From positions 69,501 through 133,500 of the forward strand of contig JAKJHU010000662.1 in NCBI GenBank assembly GCA_022316685.1: a stretch of DNA of 64,000 nucleotides, given 5' to 3'. Shown piece after piece: positions 35,881 through 48,800 of this stretch. Positions within the stretch are counted from its first letter, which is position 1, and every line of letters starts with the position of its first letter. The translations under genes and the position numbers were made by a program. The stretch is from Progne subis subis. Lineage: Eukaryota; Chordata; Aves; Passeriformes; Hirundinidae. Under the pieces are notes generated by a model, which saw only the letters and a list, made by a program, of their open reading frames with translations, was not told the DNA's origin and did no database searches.

Positions 35881-36151
35881 CCAATTTCAGTAATAAAAAC
35901 TGCTATCTTTAGCTCATAAACCAGTTTCAAGAAGAAGGAGTATGTGCATGTGAGGGACAAAAACAAATGCTCTTTTCAGGTCTGTTTCCTCCTTACATTG
36001 ACACCATTGCAAGGGGAGCTCTGCTCCTCTGAAACATCCTTATTTCCTCAACATGAGGTTACAGAGTGCTGATTTTAAATACTGAGCTCCATTAACCAAG
36101 TAAAATAATTGTAAGAACAGTCTATAGTCTAGGCAGACAAGAAAAGTTACC

Positions 36152-36177
36152 TTTTGTTTGTTTGTTTGTTTGTTTTT
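36152..36177 (+). repeat. (TTTG)n microsatellite
   Basis: Five or six TTTG units with a T run at the end. Confidence 0.9.
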
Positions 36178-36268
36178 CTTGACAGATTGGACAAGTCCCA
36201 TAACATGCAAATACTATCCTCTAGTACAAGTCCCATCTTTACACATTTTTCTTCTAAGACTTAAGCTT

Positions 36269-36287
36269 AAAAAAAAAAAAAAAAAAA
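36269..36287 (+). repeat. 19-A homopolymer
   Basis: Nineteen A with no recognisable retroposon body beside it. Confidence 0.9.
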
Positions 36288-36790
36288 TCCCCTTCTGATT
36301 ATCACTGAGATATTTTAACATCTCACAGCCCTTGGATCAGCAGTAAATTTGGCTACAGCTGAATATATAGCAGAGCAAGACTAAACCAAGGATGAGCCTT
36401 CCCAAAAGGTGATGGTTTTTTTTGAACAAACCAAAGCACAGCAGATGTTTTGGCAAGAGAAGAAACAAATTCTGGTTCAAGAGGGAAGCCTGGAGAGTAA
36501 AATCCTCATGTCAATGTGTCCCCTTTCATGAAGGGATTGAAAGGTCACAATGCCAGAATATATTATGCTGTTAAAATGTATTTTTGTTTTAAAAGTCAGG
36601 TTTAAAACTGTAATATTTAATTATGATTCACTTCAGTAACATATTAATACTTGTTAAATGTCTTATGCATATATAGAAGTCTGAAGCTGCGTTTTGGAGC
36701 TTTGTCCCTGTAGCAGGGAAGGTTTCCATGCAAATAACATGTGACTGACTTCAAGCATCAGGAAAAAAAATCAAAATATTTTTGGTATTT

Positions 36791-36792
<2 letters not shown>

Positions 36793-36830
<38 letters not shown>

Positions 36831-36840
36831 TAATAATATT
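36793..36840 (+). repeat. (AAT)n microsatellite
   Basis: About twelve AAT units, one C interruption at 36828, then further AAT. Confidence 0.95.
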
Positions 36841-37198
36841 TTAAAAATTAGGCCTCAAATATTGGGAAAATTTGTAGTCCAAGACAAGGCTAGGACCTGC
36901 AGTACAGCCACTGCCCAAAGTGCCAGTTCCAGATTCCTACTGCATCATTTGTATTAATATTTAATGCCTTCAGCACCTTAGGATTTGGTAAATAATTCTG
37001 TTACTTGTAGGTAGAGAAATGGTGACCTTTATTGCAGTTTGGTTAACAAGAGTTCACCTCAGCTACACACGGTACAGCCATGCCTCAAAGGTGAATTTTT
37101 CCCTTTATGCTACTGATCAATAGAGAAAATATTCAGAGCTGGGAGAGGAGAATTCCCAGTAAAACCTGTGATTTGTGAGTGACCTCCAGTAAGAAAGA

Positions 37199-37354
37199 AA
37201 AACAAAAAAAAAACCCAAACCAAACCAAACCCAACCAAAAAAACCCCAAACCAAACCAAACCAAACCAAACCAAACCAAACCAAACCAAACCAAACCAAC
37301 AAACAAACAAACAAACAAACAAAAAAAAAAGAAGAAGAAGAAGAAGAAGAAGAA
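37199..37354 (+). repeat. composite microsatellite: CCAAA, CAAA, A, GAA
   Basis: An irregular A/C lead-in is followed by ten perfect CCAAA units (37246-37295), a (CAAA)n block to 37320, ten A (37321-37330) and eight GAA units (37331-37354). Period changes 5, 4, 1, 3 without a gap. Frames on both strands read as Lys/Asn/Pro/Gln or Phe/Trp/Gly repeats and are artefacts. Confidence 0.95.
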
Positions 37355-39671
37355 ATTAAAGTTGATTTTCATCACCAAGCTCACAGCAATAAAGTCAGCT
37401 TTGATCTGTCTGATTGGCAAGGAATTCCAGGAATAAAATACAGAGGAGCAAAGCAAGCGTTAGGAAAGGGATACAGAAGCCAAAATAGTCCTCCTTTATG
37501 ATGAAATAAACAAACTCTTAACACAGGAAACCCAAGAAACAGCACTTGGATAAAAGTAACCTAAGCAGAGAATTGACCACTGGAATAGAGACTGCACGAG
37601 GAAGAACAAGGAGTGAGTGCCTCCTTCACACAGTATCTTCTTTTATTTTCTGAAAATATTAAAAGACTGTCTTTTTGAAAGCAGATGGTTTCCCCCTGTG
37701 ATTAACACAAAAGTAAGGAAGGCATGCAATCCAGCTATTTCATTTTCAACTACCAAAAACCCCAGGGAGACATTGAAAGGTCCAAAAGACAGCAGAAAAA
37801 TTGACTTCCTGTTATTTGTTTAAATTGTGGGGTCTCTTTATGTAAGCAGGACTATGTGCTGTAAAAACAGGAACAGGGATTGGGAGTTTAGAGGGATTTT
37901 TTGGCTCAGAATTTTTGGTGAAATGTAAAACTCCATGAAAATCACCTTTTTTCCTGCATTCTACTAATTTTCAATATGAAAAACAGAATGTGCTGGAAGC
38001 CCAGAACACACATCAAAACAGATTTTAATCTTTCTTATCAATGACATGACTTTATTTCTTAATTTTTTTTTTGAGAAGTGTTGTCATTTCCACGCTCTCA
38101 GAAACATCAAATACTGGTTTGATACTTTTATTAGGATTGTTTTTTCAACAACACTATTATCCAGGCAGTGATGTACAGAAATCAATACCACAAAGTGGAG
38201 GTGTTAAACAGGAAATTGTCAGATCAAACAGAATATTTCATTACCTTTCCCAGGTGCATGTTTTTGTTTTGTTTTTAATCTGATTCACTAATGACCAAAA
38301 ATATCAGAATCACAGTCTGTGGCTTGAATTTTAAAACACAATTATCAAAGAGTGCTTCCCTGAACATCATTATTTTCCTGTACTTTGTAGGAATTTGCAG
38401 CCTGTCACGTCTGTGGATTAAGTATTTCCCAATATGCAAGGTGAATTGGAGAAGTTCTATTAAAGCAAATAAAATAAACCCAGAATTTTCTTTGTCTTTA
38501 AGAGGATTTTGATTTCTTCCATCCATTTCTGCAGCAATCTTTCTCCCTTCAGAACTGAAGAGAAAAAAGGCTCAAAGCCACTGGAAAGTTTTCCTGTAAA
38601 CAGGCTCATGAGGCAGTAGATATCTGATTTCTCTGCCCAAAAATTAAAGTCCAAAGCAAAGTAAAACCACTGGAAATGTGAGGTGGTGAGAGGCAGTGGA
38701 AGCCAGACCTCCAGTGAAATGAAAGTCCCAACCCTGTCCAACTACAGATATCATTTTGTGAACTGATAATTTTACACCCAGAAACAGAACATAATAAGGG
38801 TAAAATAAAGGGAATATGCATTCAGATACTTAATCTGTATTAGTTTTTACTCTCTGAAATGTAAATACTGAAGAAAGAGCCCTCTTAGGCAAAATTTCCT
38901 TGGAGGGAAAAGAAAAAAAAATGGAGATAAAAGGAGACATGGGGCCTTATAAGTTATTTTTACTCACTAGCTAACTAAAAGCCAGTCTCAATGAAAGTTT
39001 CTCCCCTAGAAAGTGCCAATTACAAGAGAGAAACCACAGTTACTTTCAAACCACAGCAGTGTAGAACTCTTGGCTCCTGCATATTAACATTTCTTAGAAA
39101 TTCTATTGCATTTTTTAACTTTGCAGGGAGTTTAAATGTCTACGTTAGATTGTATGAATAATGTAGGATTGCTAAATTGTCCTCCTCTCTATACAGACTG
39201 GAGAGGAAATATAAATGAATTACATATCAGCAACTGATCTAGAGACCACGGTCAGAATATCCAACCTTTTAAGTGCTACTTTGGTGCATAAAGATGTTAG
39301 AATGTCTGGTATTGGTTTGTTAGGCCTTGGAGAACAAGATACTGAGGAAATTCTGGGAAATTTTTTATTCTCACCACAGAAACTGACTGAAAGCTCAGGG
39401 AAACCAAGTGCATGTTTAAATCTGACCTCCTTTGGCTATTCCTCTTCTGAAATATTTACTTACAGAGCACAACACCCACATGCCCTCGAGCTGGGAGGGC
39501 ACACCAAGGAAACAGCCAGCCATAAATCCCACATACACACTATTTTTATGAGGAAACTGCAGTGTAGAATTTGCCAGAATAAGTGGTTCCAGGGGTGATG
39601 GAAGTCAAGGCACAGCTGGCAGGGCCTCTGCTGCTCCCAGGAGGGGGGATGGCCAGCAGGGGTAATTGCAA
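37355..39671. other. unique AT-rich non-coding DNA
   Basis: No gene or recognised repeat. A plus-strand frame of 127 codons at 39215-39598 ends just before CR1. It shows no motif, no splice structure and ordinary composition, so I do not call it coding. Confidence 0.5.
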
Positions 39672-39866
39672 GGAAGCCTCAGAGAAATTTTTTTGCTGAA
39701 AGGGTGGTAAAATGCTGGAATCATCTGCCTGGGGTGGTTGTGGAGCCACCAGCCCTGGATGCGTTTAACGAAAGATTGGATGTGGCACTTGGCGCCGTGA
39801 TTTTGTTGAGGTGGTGTTAGAGCTGGGTTGGAGTTGGTGATCTTAAAGGTCTCTTCCAAGCTGGTG
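39672..39866 (+). mobile_element. CR1 LINE 3' end, plus strand
   Basis: The plus strand reads CTGAAAGGGTGGTAAAATGC, then CCTGGGGTGGTTGTGGAGCC, ATTGGATGTGGCACTTGGCGC, AGGTGGTGTTAGAGCTGGGT and GATCTTAAAGGTCTCTTCC. This is the last ~200 bp of CR1 in sense orientation, followed directly by its 3' tail repeat at 39867. It is 5'-truncated. Confidence 0.93.
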
Positions 39867-39941
39867 GTTCTGTTCTGTTCTGTTCTGTTCTGTTCTGTTC
39901 TGTTCTGTTCTGTTCTGTTCTGTTCTGTTCTGTTCTGTTCT
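39867..39941 (+). repeat. (GTTCT)15 pentanucleotide array on a CR1 tail
   Basis: Fifteen perfect GTTCT units, 75 bp, starting exactly at the end of the CR1 body. The usual CR1 tail is a few copies of an ATTCTGTG-like octamer, so this is a pentamer expansion seeded by the tail. The minus-strand frames through it are EQNRT repeats, an artefact. Confidence 0.97.
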
Positions 39942-42295
39942 TGAGTGCCAGAGAGCCTCAGAGCAGGGGCTGGCAGATCTCTGCCACGCTGCCCTGCAGC
40001 CCAAAATGCCAAGCAGCTGCACTTTTGATGTGTCATCAGATTCTCTTTTGCATTTACTCATTGGAGATCAAAGCATTGACGCAGGGGATGAGAAATTGCT
40101 GGATCTGTTCTATCATGGGAGCTCTTTGATCAGAGACTACACTTCAAAAAAATAATCAATTTCCTTATTATGCCTCAGTGTGCTTATTGGATCCAAAAAT
40201 CTCTAGATGGAAGCTTTGCCAGCTCCCACAAGCAGTGTTGCATTCTTGTTTGCACCTTGATTAGATTTTCTCTGGACATTGTCATGGAATCACTATGAAA
40301 ATTGCTGCTGCTGTAATCTAAATTTGCAAAGGTGCTAAATCTGGTGTGTGTAAAACAGCACAGAGTCACAAGAATTCCTCAGCCTGCTTTGGTAGGTCTG
40401 TGCAAATTCAGGAGTTAATATTTTTTTACCACCTCCTGGCCTGTAATGGTCAAAGGTTGGAGTTTTAGCTGAATGCATTGTGGGGCAAGTTTTCCAGTGC
40501 TCCACAAATACCTAAAACCAGGCAGCACTTTGCAAAATCCCAAATGATTAAAATATTCTATTAATCTGAAATGATTAAAATATTCATGGCTTAAAGCAGA
40601 CAAGATCAACAGGTGGAACAGCTGCCTGCCCTTCAAGAGACACTACCTGTCTTATCTTTCAGCCAATTCATTCAATATTAATGACATAATACTTGTAATA
40701 GAATCTGTAAACACGCAACTTAAAATTTAAATTTCAATTCTGTTCCAAAGCATGCTTGTTTTTACAACATCAAGAAAAAATCAGGATACAATGTGTAAAT
40801 TAGAAGGAGAAATTAAAATCATTAACTGCAGCTTCCCCCCTCCACCGCCTTGGTCATGGCACTGGGATGTAGTGGGAGATGTAAAATTATTGGGAAAGTT
40901 TGATGTTTTTTCTAAACTTATGTGAGCAAAACACAAGCTGTGATTCTTGATACTCTCCTCACACTGGTTGTATTTTCAGTAATAATGGCACATGCTGTGC
41001 TAAATATAGGAGATGTTTAGCAGTGCAGTCTCCTCAATATTGGCCAGCTAGTCAAACTTTTATCTGTGATATGCAAAAATCTCAAAGTGAGGCAACACCT
41101 CCTGGTTTATCTTTTCATGTTCTAACTGAGGGTATTTTTTGTATTTTAACTACAATTGCTCAGGAGTGTTGTACAAGTTCCAAAACACCGGAGCTGTGCT
41201 GAGGCACCAGCAGCAGCCATGGCCTGTGGGCAAGCTGGGACCTGGAGCCCACAATAAACAGCAGTCAGGACTCAAACAGCTCAATTCTGACATTCATCTA
41301 CTCCAAGAGAAATAAAAACATCATTTACTCTGCAAGTAAAGAGAACCAGAGCAAACAGCTGCAGCTCTACAGGTCGGAAAAAAAAAGACTTCTGGCTTGC
41401 TGCTTTCCACTCCTTGGGAGCCTCTCACATGCTGAAGGGCTGCTGGGCACAGGCTGAGGAGTTTGGCTTCCCCTCTGAGCATAAAGCCATTTTTATCACT
41501 CTCCCACCACAGATATTCTGTCAGATTATTTAGTTCCTGCACAAGTACCAAGCTCACAGAGATTATTTTAAAGTCAGAGATGTACATGGGGTCAAGGAAG
41601 GCGTTCACGGAGACACCTGCATTACAATTTATTTATTTCCAGTTTTGCATTATTATGCTACCACGACATCCAAAGCACAGCACATGGTCAGCCAAACTTT
41701 TTTCCCCTAAACCATGCCCCCCTCCTTGTTTTTCCCTCTCTTTAGACATTGAATCTCAGGATTTCAATATCCAAGTACTCCTAGCTGTAGGAGGCACAAC
41801 CAGTTTTATCTGTATCCTTGGTCCCTCACTCTTCTAATCTCTCTTTTTTTTATTTTTTCTCCAAATCTGTGACTCAGGAGAGTGCTTTCATTAAGCAGTG
41901 CTTAGATGTAGGTGGCTTAATGCTTAACAAGTAAATTCATGGTGGTGGTGTGATCTCTACCACTGATCAATAAAAGAACAAGTGAATCTTTATTAATAAA
42001 CCCTGGTGCATCTCTGAAAGTGCTTCAAACCAGGATCAAACTGTAGGCTATTGACAATACCAGCATATCCCACTCTGTCAGGCACTGAACTGAGTTCAAA
42101 AGTGACCTGACTTCAATATCACAGGTTCCAGCAAGATTACAGCATTAACATCCTAATTTCTACTTACTTCAAACTCTCGTTGCACTGCTGTTGCACGGAG
42201 AAGATCAATATACATAACTGGTAGAACAGTTTTAAGGAAATTATACTTCTTATTTTAATAACTGCCTGATACTTTATTTGTTAAAGGGAAGCTTC
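39942..42295. other. non-coding DNA, one short direct repeat
   Basis: No gene is seen. A 17-base exact direct repeat, AAATGATTAAAATATTC, occurs at 40542-40558 and 40569-40585. The rest is AT-rich and unrecognised. Confidence 0.5.
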
Positions 42296-42412
42296 ACAGC
42301 ATCACAGAAAGGTTTGGATTAGAAAGGATATTAAGATCATCTTGTTTCAACCCCCTGACATGGGCAGGGACAACTTCCATTTCCACTTGACCGGGTTGCT
42401 CCAAACCCCACC
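42296..42412 (-). mobile_element. CR1 LINE 3' fragment, minus strand
   Basis: ATCACAGAAAGGTTTGGATT, AGATCATCTTGTTTCAACCC, CCTGACATGGGCAGGGACA and GGTTGCTCCAAACCCCACCC on the plus strand are the reverse complement of the CR1 3' end. About 115 bp remain. Confidence 0.92.
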
Positions 42413-43983
42413 CAAGGGTGCTGTTTCTTCCTTTTTCTCACTCTTTCCCCCTCCCAAGAACAATTTCATCCCTGTTCCCGTGCTTCTGGGTCACACCAAC
42501 CAAACCTGAAGCCTTTTTAGCCTCAAGCACACGCAACAGTGCTGTGCAAATAATACATTCACAGCCTTCTTCCCTTTGGCTTCTATACTTATATTGCTGC
42601 CTTATGGCCATGATGTTAAGAGAGAGACAAGCTAAGAGACAAGAAAGGCAGGAATCCTGCTGCATTTAACTCTACAACCCACAGAAATTATTGTTTTCCT
42701 GACAAACTTACTAGATGTAAACAGTGTCAGTCAGGCAGAGGGGATGAGCCACTGTAGTCAGCACATTACCATTGACAAAATATTTTACTTTTTTAGGGCG
42801 CCGTGCCTGTTTGAGTGGCAACGAAAAATATAAATTCAGAAATTGTCCCCTTTTTTTCAATCCTGACTGGAATCTAAGTTCTAAATTAACACAGGTTTAT
42901 AAAGTCAGCAGCCAAAAGGCCGAACACTGACTGCACTTGGAACAGGCAAATAAAGCCAATGAATTTGTCTGAATCCAAGTGTGATTGTATTCAGTGGTGA
43001 CATTAATAGTCATGTAATATGGTGTTCATAAAATGTAAGAGGATTTGAGACTACATCCAAATATTTAATATCAATTTTAATCCAGATGGCAAACAACACA
43101 GAAAATTATAAGAATGAACCTAAACTGATGCTCAGGGTATAGACACCCTCAGATGAGTTCCAGCTGTTCAGCTATTGCAGTTTTATGCTCTTTTGGAGCA
43201 CTCATGCCTATGAAGAGCATGGACCACGTGGCTTTTTATTTTTTTATTGTCAGGTAGGTGCTGCAAATTTCTATGAGGATGTTTATTGTGTCATAATTTA
43301 AAAGGAAATACAGCCACAAATGCATAGAACACATGCACTAAAAGTCCAGCAGCAGTGAAGTGACAAATATAATTGCTGACTTCATTCATTATGTTTTTCT
43401 ATTGCAAATTCCAGGTGTGCCATGAATCAGACCCATGCACACTGGCAATGTACAAGGTTCCACTTCCTGAATGGCCTAAACAGTCTTCTGTTCCTAAGTC
43501 AGGGCTAAAAAAGTGTTTAATCATTTATGAGCAGCAGAGCAGCTCTAGCAGGGGAAGCTATTAGCAAGAATCCCTGTTCATCCTGAAATAAGCAGAAATA
43601 AAGTGTTTGTGATACCCTCCTGGGAAATGCTCAAGTTCGAGGTGGAGAAGTGACAGACTGATACATGAGATACTCAAGTGGAGTGCAAGAACATTCACCA
43701 CAAATAGCAGTAAATTAAAGATACCTGTCTTCCAAGCTGCCAAATAATATTCAAAAAATATTTATCTTTGCCACTATCAGTGACTTCCAAAAGCAAAACA
43801 TCATATCGATAGATCTAGCAAAAAAAGATGCAGTTCAGCATATGTTAAATAAATTAGATAACAGTAATGAAAGGACTCTGTCTTATCCCATAATTATATA
43901 CACTTAATAATTGTCAAGGCTCATACAAACTATCAGACAATCTCCTTTAGTTACATAGTGTCCACTGTGTTTTAAGTATTCAT
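42413..43983. other. unique AT-rich non-coding DNA
   Basis: No gene or recognised repeat. Confidence 0.5.
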
Positions 43984-44036
43984 AAATATACTGTTATACA
44001 AATATACTGTTATTTATTATATAAATATAATGTTAT
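43984..44036 (+). repeat. three spaced 14-bp repeats (AAATATACTGTTAT)
   Basis: AAATATACTGTTAT occurs at 43984-43997 and 44000-44013, with a one-base variant at 44023-44036. Confidence 0.85.
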
Positions 44037-44144
44037 ACACCTGACAGAAACTTGTAAAAATACCCATTTATTTTGAGGGAACTGACGGTCATCTTTCCAC
44101 ATTTTGAAACATGGTTGTATCTTTGTTAATCAGTGACTGTGAAA

Positions 44145-44300
44145 TTATTATTTTATATATATATGTATGTATGTATGTATGTATATGTATATAAATACAT
44201 AAGTAAATATTTAGATATTTTTATATTTATATATTTATATAAAATAAACAAATATATATAATTATATAAATATATAAATATTTAAATAAGAAATATGTTA
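44145..44300. repeat. AT-rich tract with (TATG)n core
   Basis: About 155 bp almost free of G and C apart from TATG units at 44162-44185. TA-rich sequence then follows in which TATAAATA words recur. This is a candidate for cruciform or unpaired DNA and a likely polymorphic site. Confidence 0.9.
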
Positions 44301-45794
44301 GGAAGGCATGGTACTTTCTAAGGACCGTTTTTTATTTTATAGACTTGTGAAGATTTGACATTGAAGACTTCATGTCAGCCTGGTATAAAGCACATATAAA
44401 ATAACATGTTATCTGCAATCAGTACTATTTTATTGTTTAACTCTTCACCTTGTCTTTTATTCCATTCAGAACATGTGTATCCCCAGGGAAAAAGCTTTGA
44501 TAGATAAAAGTAATATTTTAATTTCACCAGGCAAAACAATATTTGGACAAAGTGAAAATGACACAGGAAATATTGTATTTTTGTAAATACTATAATCTTA
44601 TTCACAATGAAAATCCTTTCAAGAATAATTCAGGTCAATGTTAATATGAAGATTACTGCACAAGCTCCAGGTAGCCTGAGCCACAAAAAGAAATGTGTCA
44701 CTACGCTAGAAATGACAAATCTGTAAATGGTCCAAAAACTAGCAAGCACTAGGTACATTATTTGTGTATTATAGACACAGAATTCTTAAAATCTGGGGTT
44801 AACCTAACCTGTTTTTTTTTAATATATGAAGGTGTGATATTTTAAGATTTAATTAATAAACCATCAACAGAAATAATTGCAGCCAGTCCATTCCCCCCGG
44901 AACTCTCATGTGTGCAGGGAATGTGAAGACCCAGGACCTTTCCCACTCTCCTGGGAATGCACCTGGGCTGAGCTCAGCTGCCTGGGACAGCCTGGCTAAG
45001 CTCTCGTCCTTCCAACACTGCTGGAAACAAGTTGGGTTTGATATGGAGGCAAAAATTTGAGTTTTATGTGGAGACAACACAGTCCAGGCTCACTCAGTCC
45101 CTGCTCAGCAGATGGTGTTGACACTCCACATTATGAGAACGTGCTCACAAAGCCAGAGCAGATGCCACCCCTGAGCAGGAGTTTCTGCCATCCTCTTCCT
45201 GATGTATATGCTTCTATGAAATCTATAAACTGTTTAAAACTCAACATTCATATCCAGAAGAAAACCCCAGCATTTTTGTATCCATATCTAATGCTCTTCA
45301 GAGATGGGAAAGAGATATATATTTTTTATTGAAGGTGTTTTGAATATTTTGATAAGTCTAATTGAAAACATCACAGCTTTTTTTCTTGCTGTTCCTTTAC
45401 CTTGGCAAGTTTTCCCCTCCTAATCTTAGCACGAGTTCTGTAAATCAAGAACAGCTGCCCCACAGGAAGTGAATCACACAGGTTAAAGTAGTATTAAAAA
45501 TAGCTCCAAGATTTAGTTGGGTGGTTTGTGTTATTTTAAGCAAGAACGTGACTATTTGAACAATGTGTAAAACTGAATTAAGGAAAAACTACACAAAACA
45601 GCTGAAAAAAAAATCTAAAATTTATCTGAAAAAATTGAAACTCTTTGACTTGAAACACTTTCAGCAGCTTTATGCAAGGACACAAATGTTTATTTGGTTT
45701 TAGAATTAAATGGCTATCATCGTCATCATCTCAAGAGCACGTACAGAAGCAAACAAAAAGAAATCTCAGTTCTCTAATGCCTGCATTATGCACT
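44301..45794. other. non-coding DNA, nothing recognised
   Basis: AT-rich, with a GC-richer stretch at 44880-45060 that I do not recognise. Confidence 0.5.
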
Positions 45795-45855
45795 TTAGAA
45801 TCACAGAACACTAAGGATGAAGGAGATCTACCAATATCTAATTCTAACAGAGATA
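45795..45855 (-). mobile_element. short CR1 3'-end remnant, minus strand
   Basis: TTAGAATCACAGAACACTAAG followed by GATGAAGGAGATCTACCA and ATATCTAATTCTAAC matches the start of a reversed CR1 3' end (AGAATCACAGAATCACTAAGG-type) with heavy divergence. Only about 60 bp are recognisable. Confidence 0.55.
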
Positions 45856-48800
45856 ATAGGAAAGCAATGAGGCTTAATGGCTTCATAAACCAACAGTCTC
45901 TATGGATAGAAATAGTGTGTCAGTCTGGGTTTTTAACCATTTGGTTTGTGGGTAAATATTCCTGCTGCAGATACAGAGGAGAAGGGGAGCAGGAGAGGGC
46001 AGGAGCTTCCAGCAGCCTCACCCACTGCAGCACATCGTCAGTGCTGTGAGGAGAGACCCATCCCACTCCACACCAGCCATCTTCATCTACAGCCCTCATT
46101 TTTTATTATTTTTGAGGTTTAACCCACTTTTTTGGATGCACAGCAGGAGATGCGTTTGTAATTACAGAAACACCATCACCTCTCCAATGCAAAGTTCTCA
46201 CTGGCAAGAAAAGCTGAGAGACTGCTCTAGTAACAAGGTTGTAACAAACACACCGTGTCCTGGGCAACTTCAGCTGGTTCCTGGCAACTTCCACGGGAAT
46301 TGCACGTGTGTGCACAGTTCCTTGCACTTCTCCATATGTCTGGGAACTCTGAGGAGCAGAAGCCATGGCTTCCTCTCGGTACTCAACAAGATTGTCATCA
46401 CTTAAATTGTTTATTTCTGAGACGCCGGGGGAGTTCTGCAGCTACAATATAACATCACAGGCAGATTCATAATGGGAGTCCTGTAGTTAGTTAGATTCTG
46501 AAAAATTCCACGGTGTCCTTTCATTCCCAAATGATCCTTAGACCTGGCTCTGCACATTCTGGCTGTACCTGTCATAATTCAGTGAGTTACCCACAGTAGG
46601 TCTTATGCATAAAACCCTCAGTTATAGATATTTTCTGCTGTGCAAGAGTTTGATTTTATGATCTAGATACTCCTTTTAGATACAATTTATATGAAAAATA
46701 GCAGTTATTTTTAATATTATTTATATTACAACTCCCACCTATTGTATTTTTTTGTCCCAACTCACCTGTAAACTAGTAATTTTTTCCCCACATAAAATTC
46801 TAAGATTCCCTCTCTGGGATGCCTGTTCCTACTGGCCATCATTTTAATGATATATAATAGTAACCTGTCTTGAGAGAAGGGTCCCTAATGATATATAACA
46901 CTAAAATAGCTTCTCACAGCACACTGATGACAGGTTGCAACCATCCATCACCAGAGAAGCAGTCAGCAAGATGAGGAGTTCAGGGGATACACATGAGCAA
47001 AGCACAACCATAAAGAAAATATCAAACAGATCCACAAAGCCAGTTCTGGTGCTTCTGCCTGTCTGTGGCTGAAGGCATCCCCAGAGCCAGAGCTTTAAAC
47101 ATCCCATGAATTCTGGAACAGGCCCAAGTGACAGATTATTGCTGATAAAAAGAGCCCAGCAACCAAAATATTTCCTTGGTAGATACAGTAACTTAATTCT
47201 CTTCTATTCCTATTACAACTTTTATTCACCAGCACACACAACACATTTTCAAGCTCAAGAATTCTGATGAAGTGCTCAGCTTATGTGCAGGAAGGTAAAT
47301 AGAGAGCTCTTAGTCATTCTGTCTTAAAACTGAACCACAGCAAGGAAAATTAGATTCAAATGCAGATCGAAAACAAAATATGGACTTCCGTGAGAAGCCA
47401 GGAACTCCTGCAGTGATGCAAGATACGGTGCTTGCAGAAGGAATGAGGTTAATTCTGCAGAGTATGAAACAGAGTTCTCAACCAATTGTTCTGTGCTCTG
47501 CTATCAGTAAGAATATGAAACTTTCTACGGCGTCACAGGAAAGATGAGAAGGGATAAATACGTCAGCAAGCAAGCAAGCAAGAAATTAGAAAAAGATACT
47601 ATTTCTATAGTGTGTATTTATAGACACACAAACCTGTAGGCGTTACATATGCAGATATTTAAACATGAAGAGATTTATAAAAACAGATGATATGATCTCA
47701 TCTGAAGGGACACAGTCCTGCTAAATACCCTGGGACCTCACACTACTTCATTTTATATTCCTACAACAGTAAATATCCCTATAACAGTATCTGGCTTCCC
47801 CCATTCTGCACCTCCACATTTCAAAAAAAGAGGAAAAATTCTTAATTACCTGCAAACAGAGAAGCCAAAAGCTCATAATTTCACTGAATCAGGAATTATT
47901 TAGACATCTCCAAAGAGAATATAGTTTGTGTTTTGCTTTTTGATTAAGAGCTATTTGCTTTCACATGGCATGGACTTTCTCTACCAACAGGCAATGTGGA
48001 TTGTATTAAACAGCAAACAGCATTTTTTTCCTTTTTTCTCTTTGGGACCAGAAGGAGTAAAGGAAATCAATAAATCTACGAGACACAATTGACCCAATTC
48101 TGTGATTATCAGAGTGAATTTTTTTGCCAAGCCATTCTTACTTAATGATAATGATCCTTTTATGTGATTTTCTGCTCTAGTTGCATAATGAAATTTGGTG
48201 TTGATATGACTCTTCCTTCATAGATCTGATTTCTGAAGAAAATTTTTAAGGACTTAAAAGTGGTCTCTTTTTCAAAGAAAATCATCATTCACCATTCTCT
48301 CTGAAGTTAAAGACCTGCAAGTAACTCAACTAAAATTAGTTTTTATTGAAGAAAGAAGGATATTTAGATACCTTTCTCACACTGATACTTTCCACCACCT
48401 TCATAAGCTTGGACTAGGCAAACCATTATGATGAAAATTTGAGATATCATTTCAAATTAAAAACTAATTATCAGTGAAGATCAACATATTGCTACTAGAA
48501 CATTTCATTTTGTGCTCATTTCTTGAAAGCATTTGATTTTGGTACAAAAAAAAAGAGTACAGGATATTTTCTTTTATGTAGGAGATTATTTTCTTCTAGT
48601 TATTTTTCTCTCTGTGTCTCTTTATTGTTCTCTGCTTAAAGGATGACTCCACTTATAAGCTGTTTTATTCTAATTTCTATAACTTTATCTATCTATATAT
48701 ATTTTTAACTTGTATATATTTAACAGTACACTGTTCCAGATGTATTGGAAAGTCATTGACAGAAGGAGCAACCAAATCTGATTTAAATTCTCTTTCTTGC

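Noticed and set aside
37133..37456. Phe/Trp/Gly-rich and Asn/Pro/Lys-rich repeat proteins
   Set aside because: They are both strands of the CCAAA/CAAA/GAA composite microsatellite.
39215..39598. 127-codon plus-strand frame as a gene
   Set aside because: No domain, no flanking splice structure, and it sits beside CR1. A frame of this length is expected by chance in 64 kb.
39605..40061. EQNRT-repeat protein on the minus strand
   Set aside because: It is a translation of the (GTTCT)15 array on a CR1 tail.
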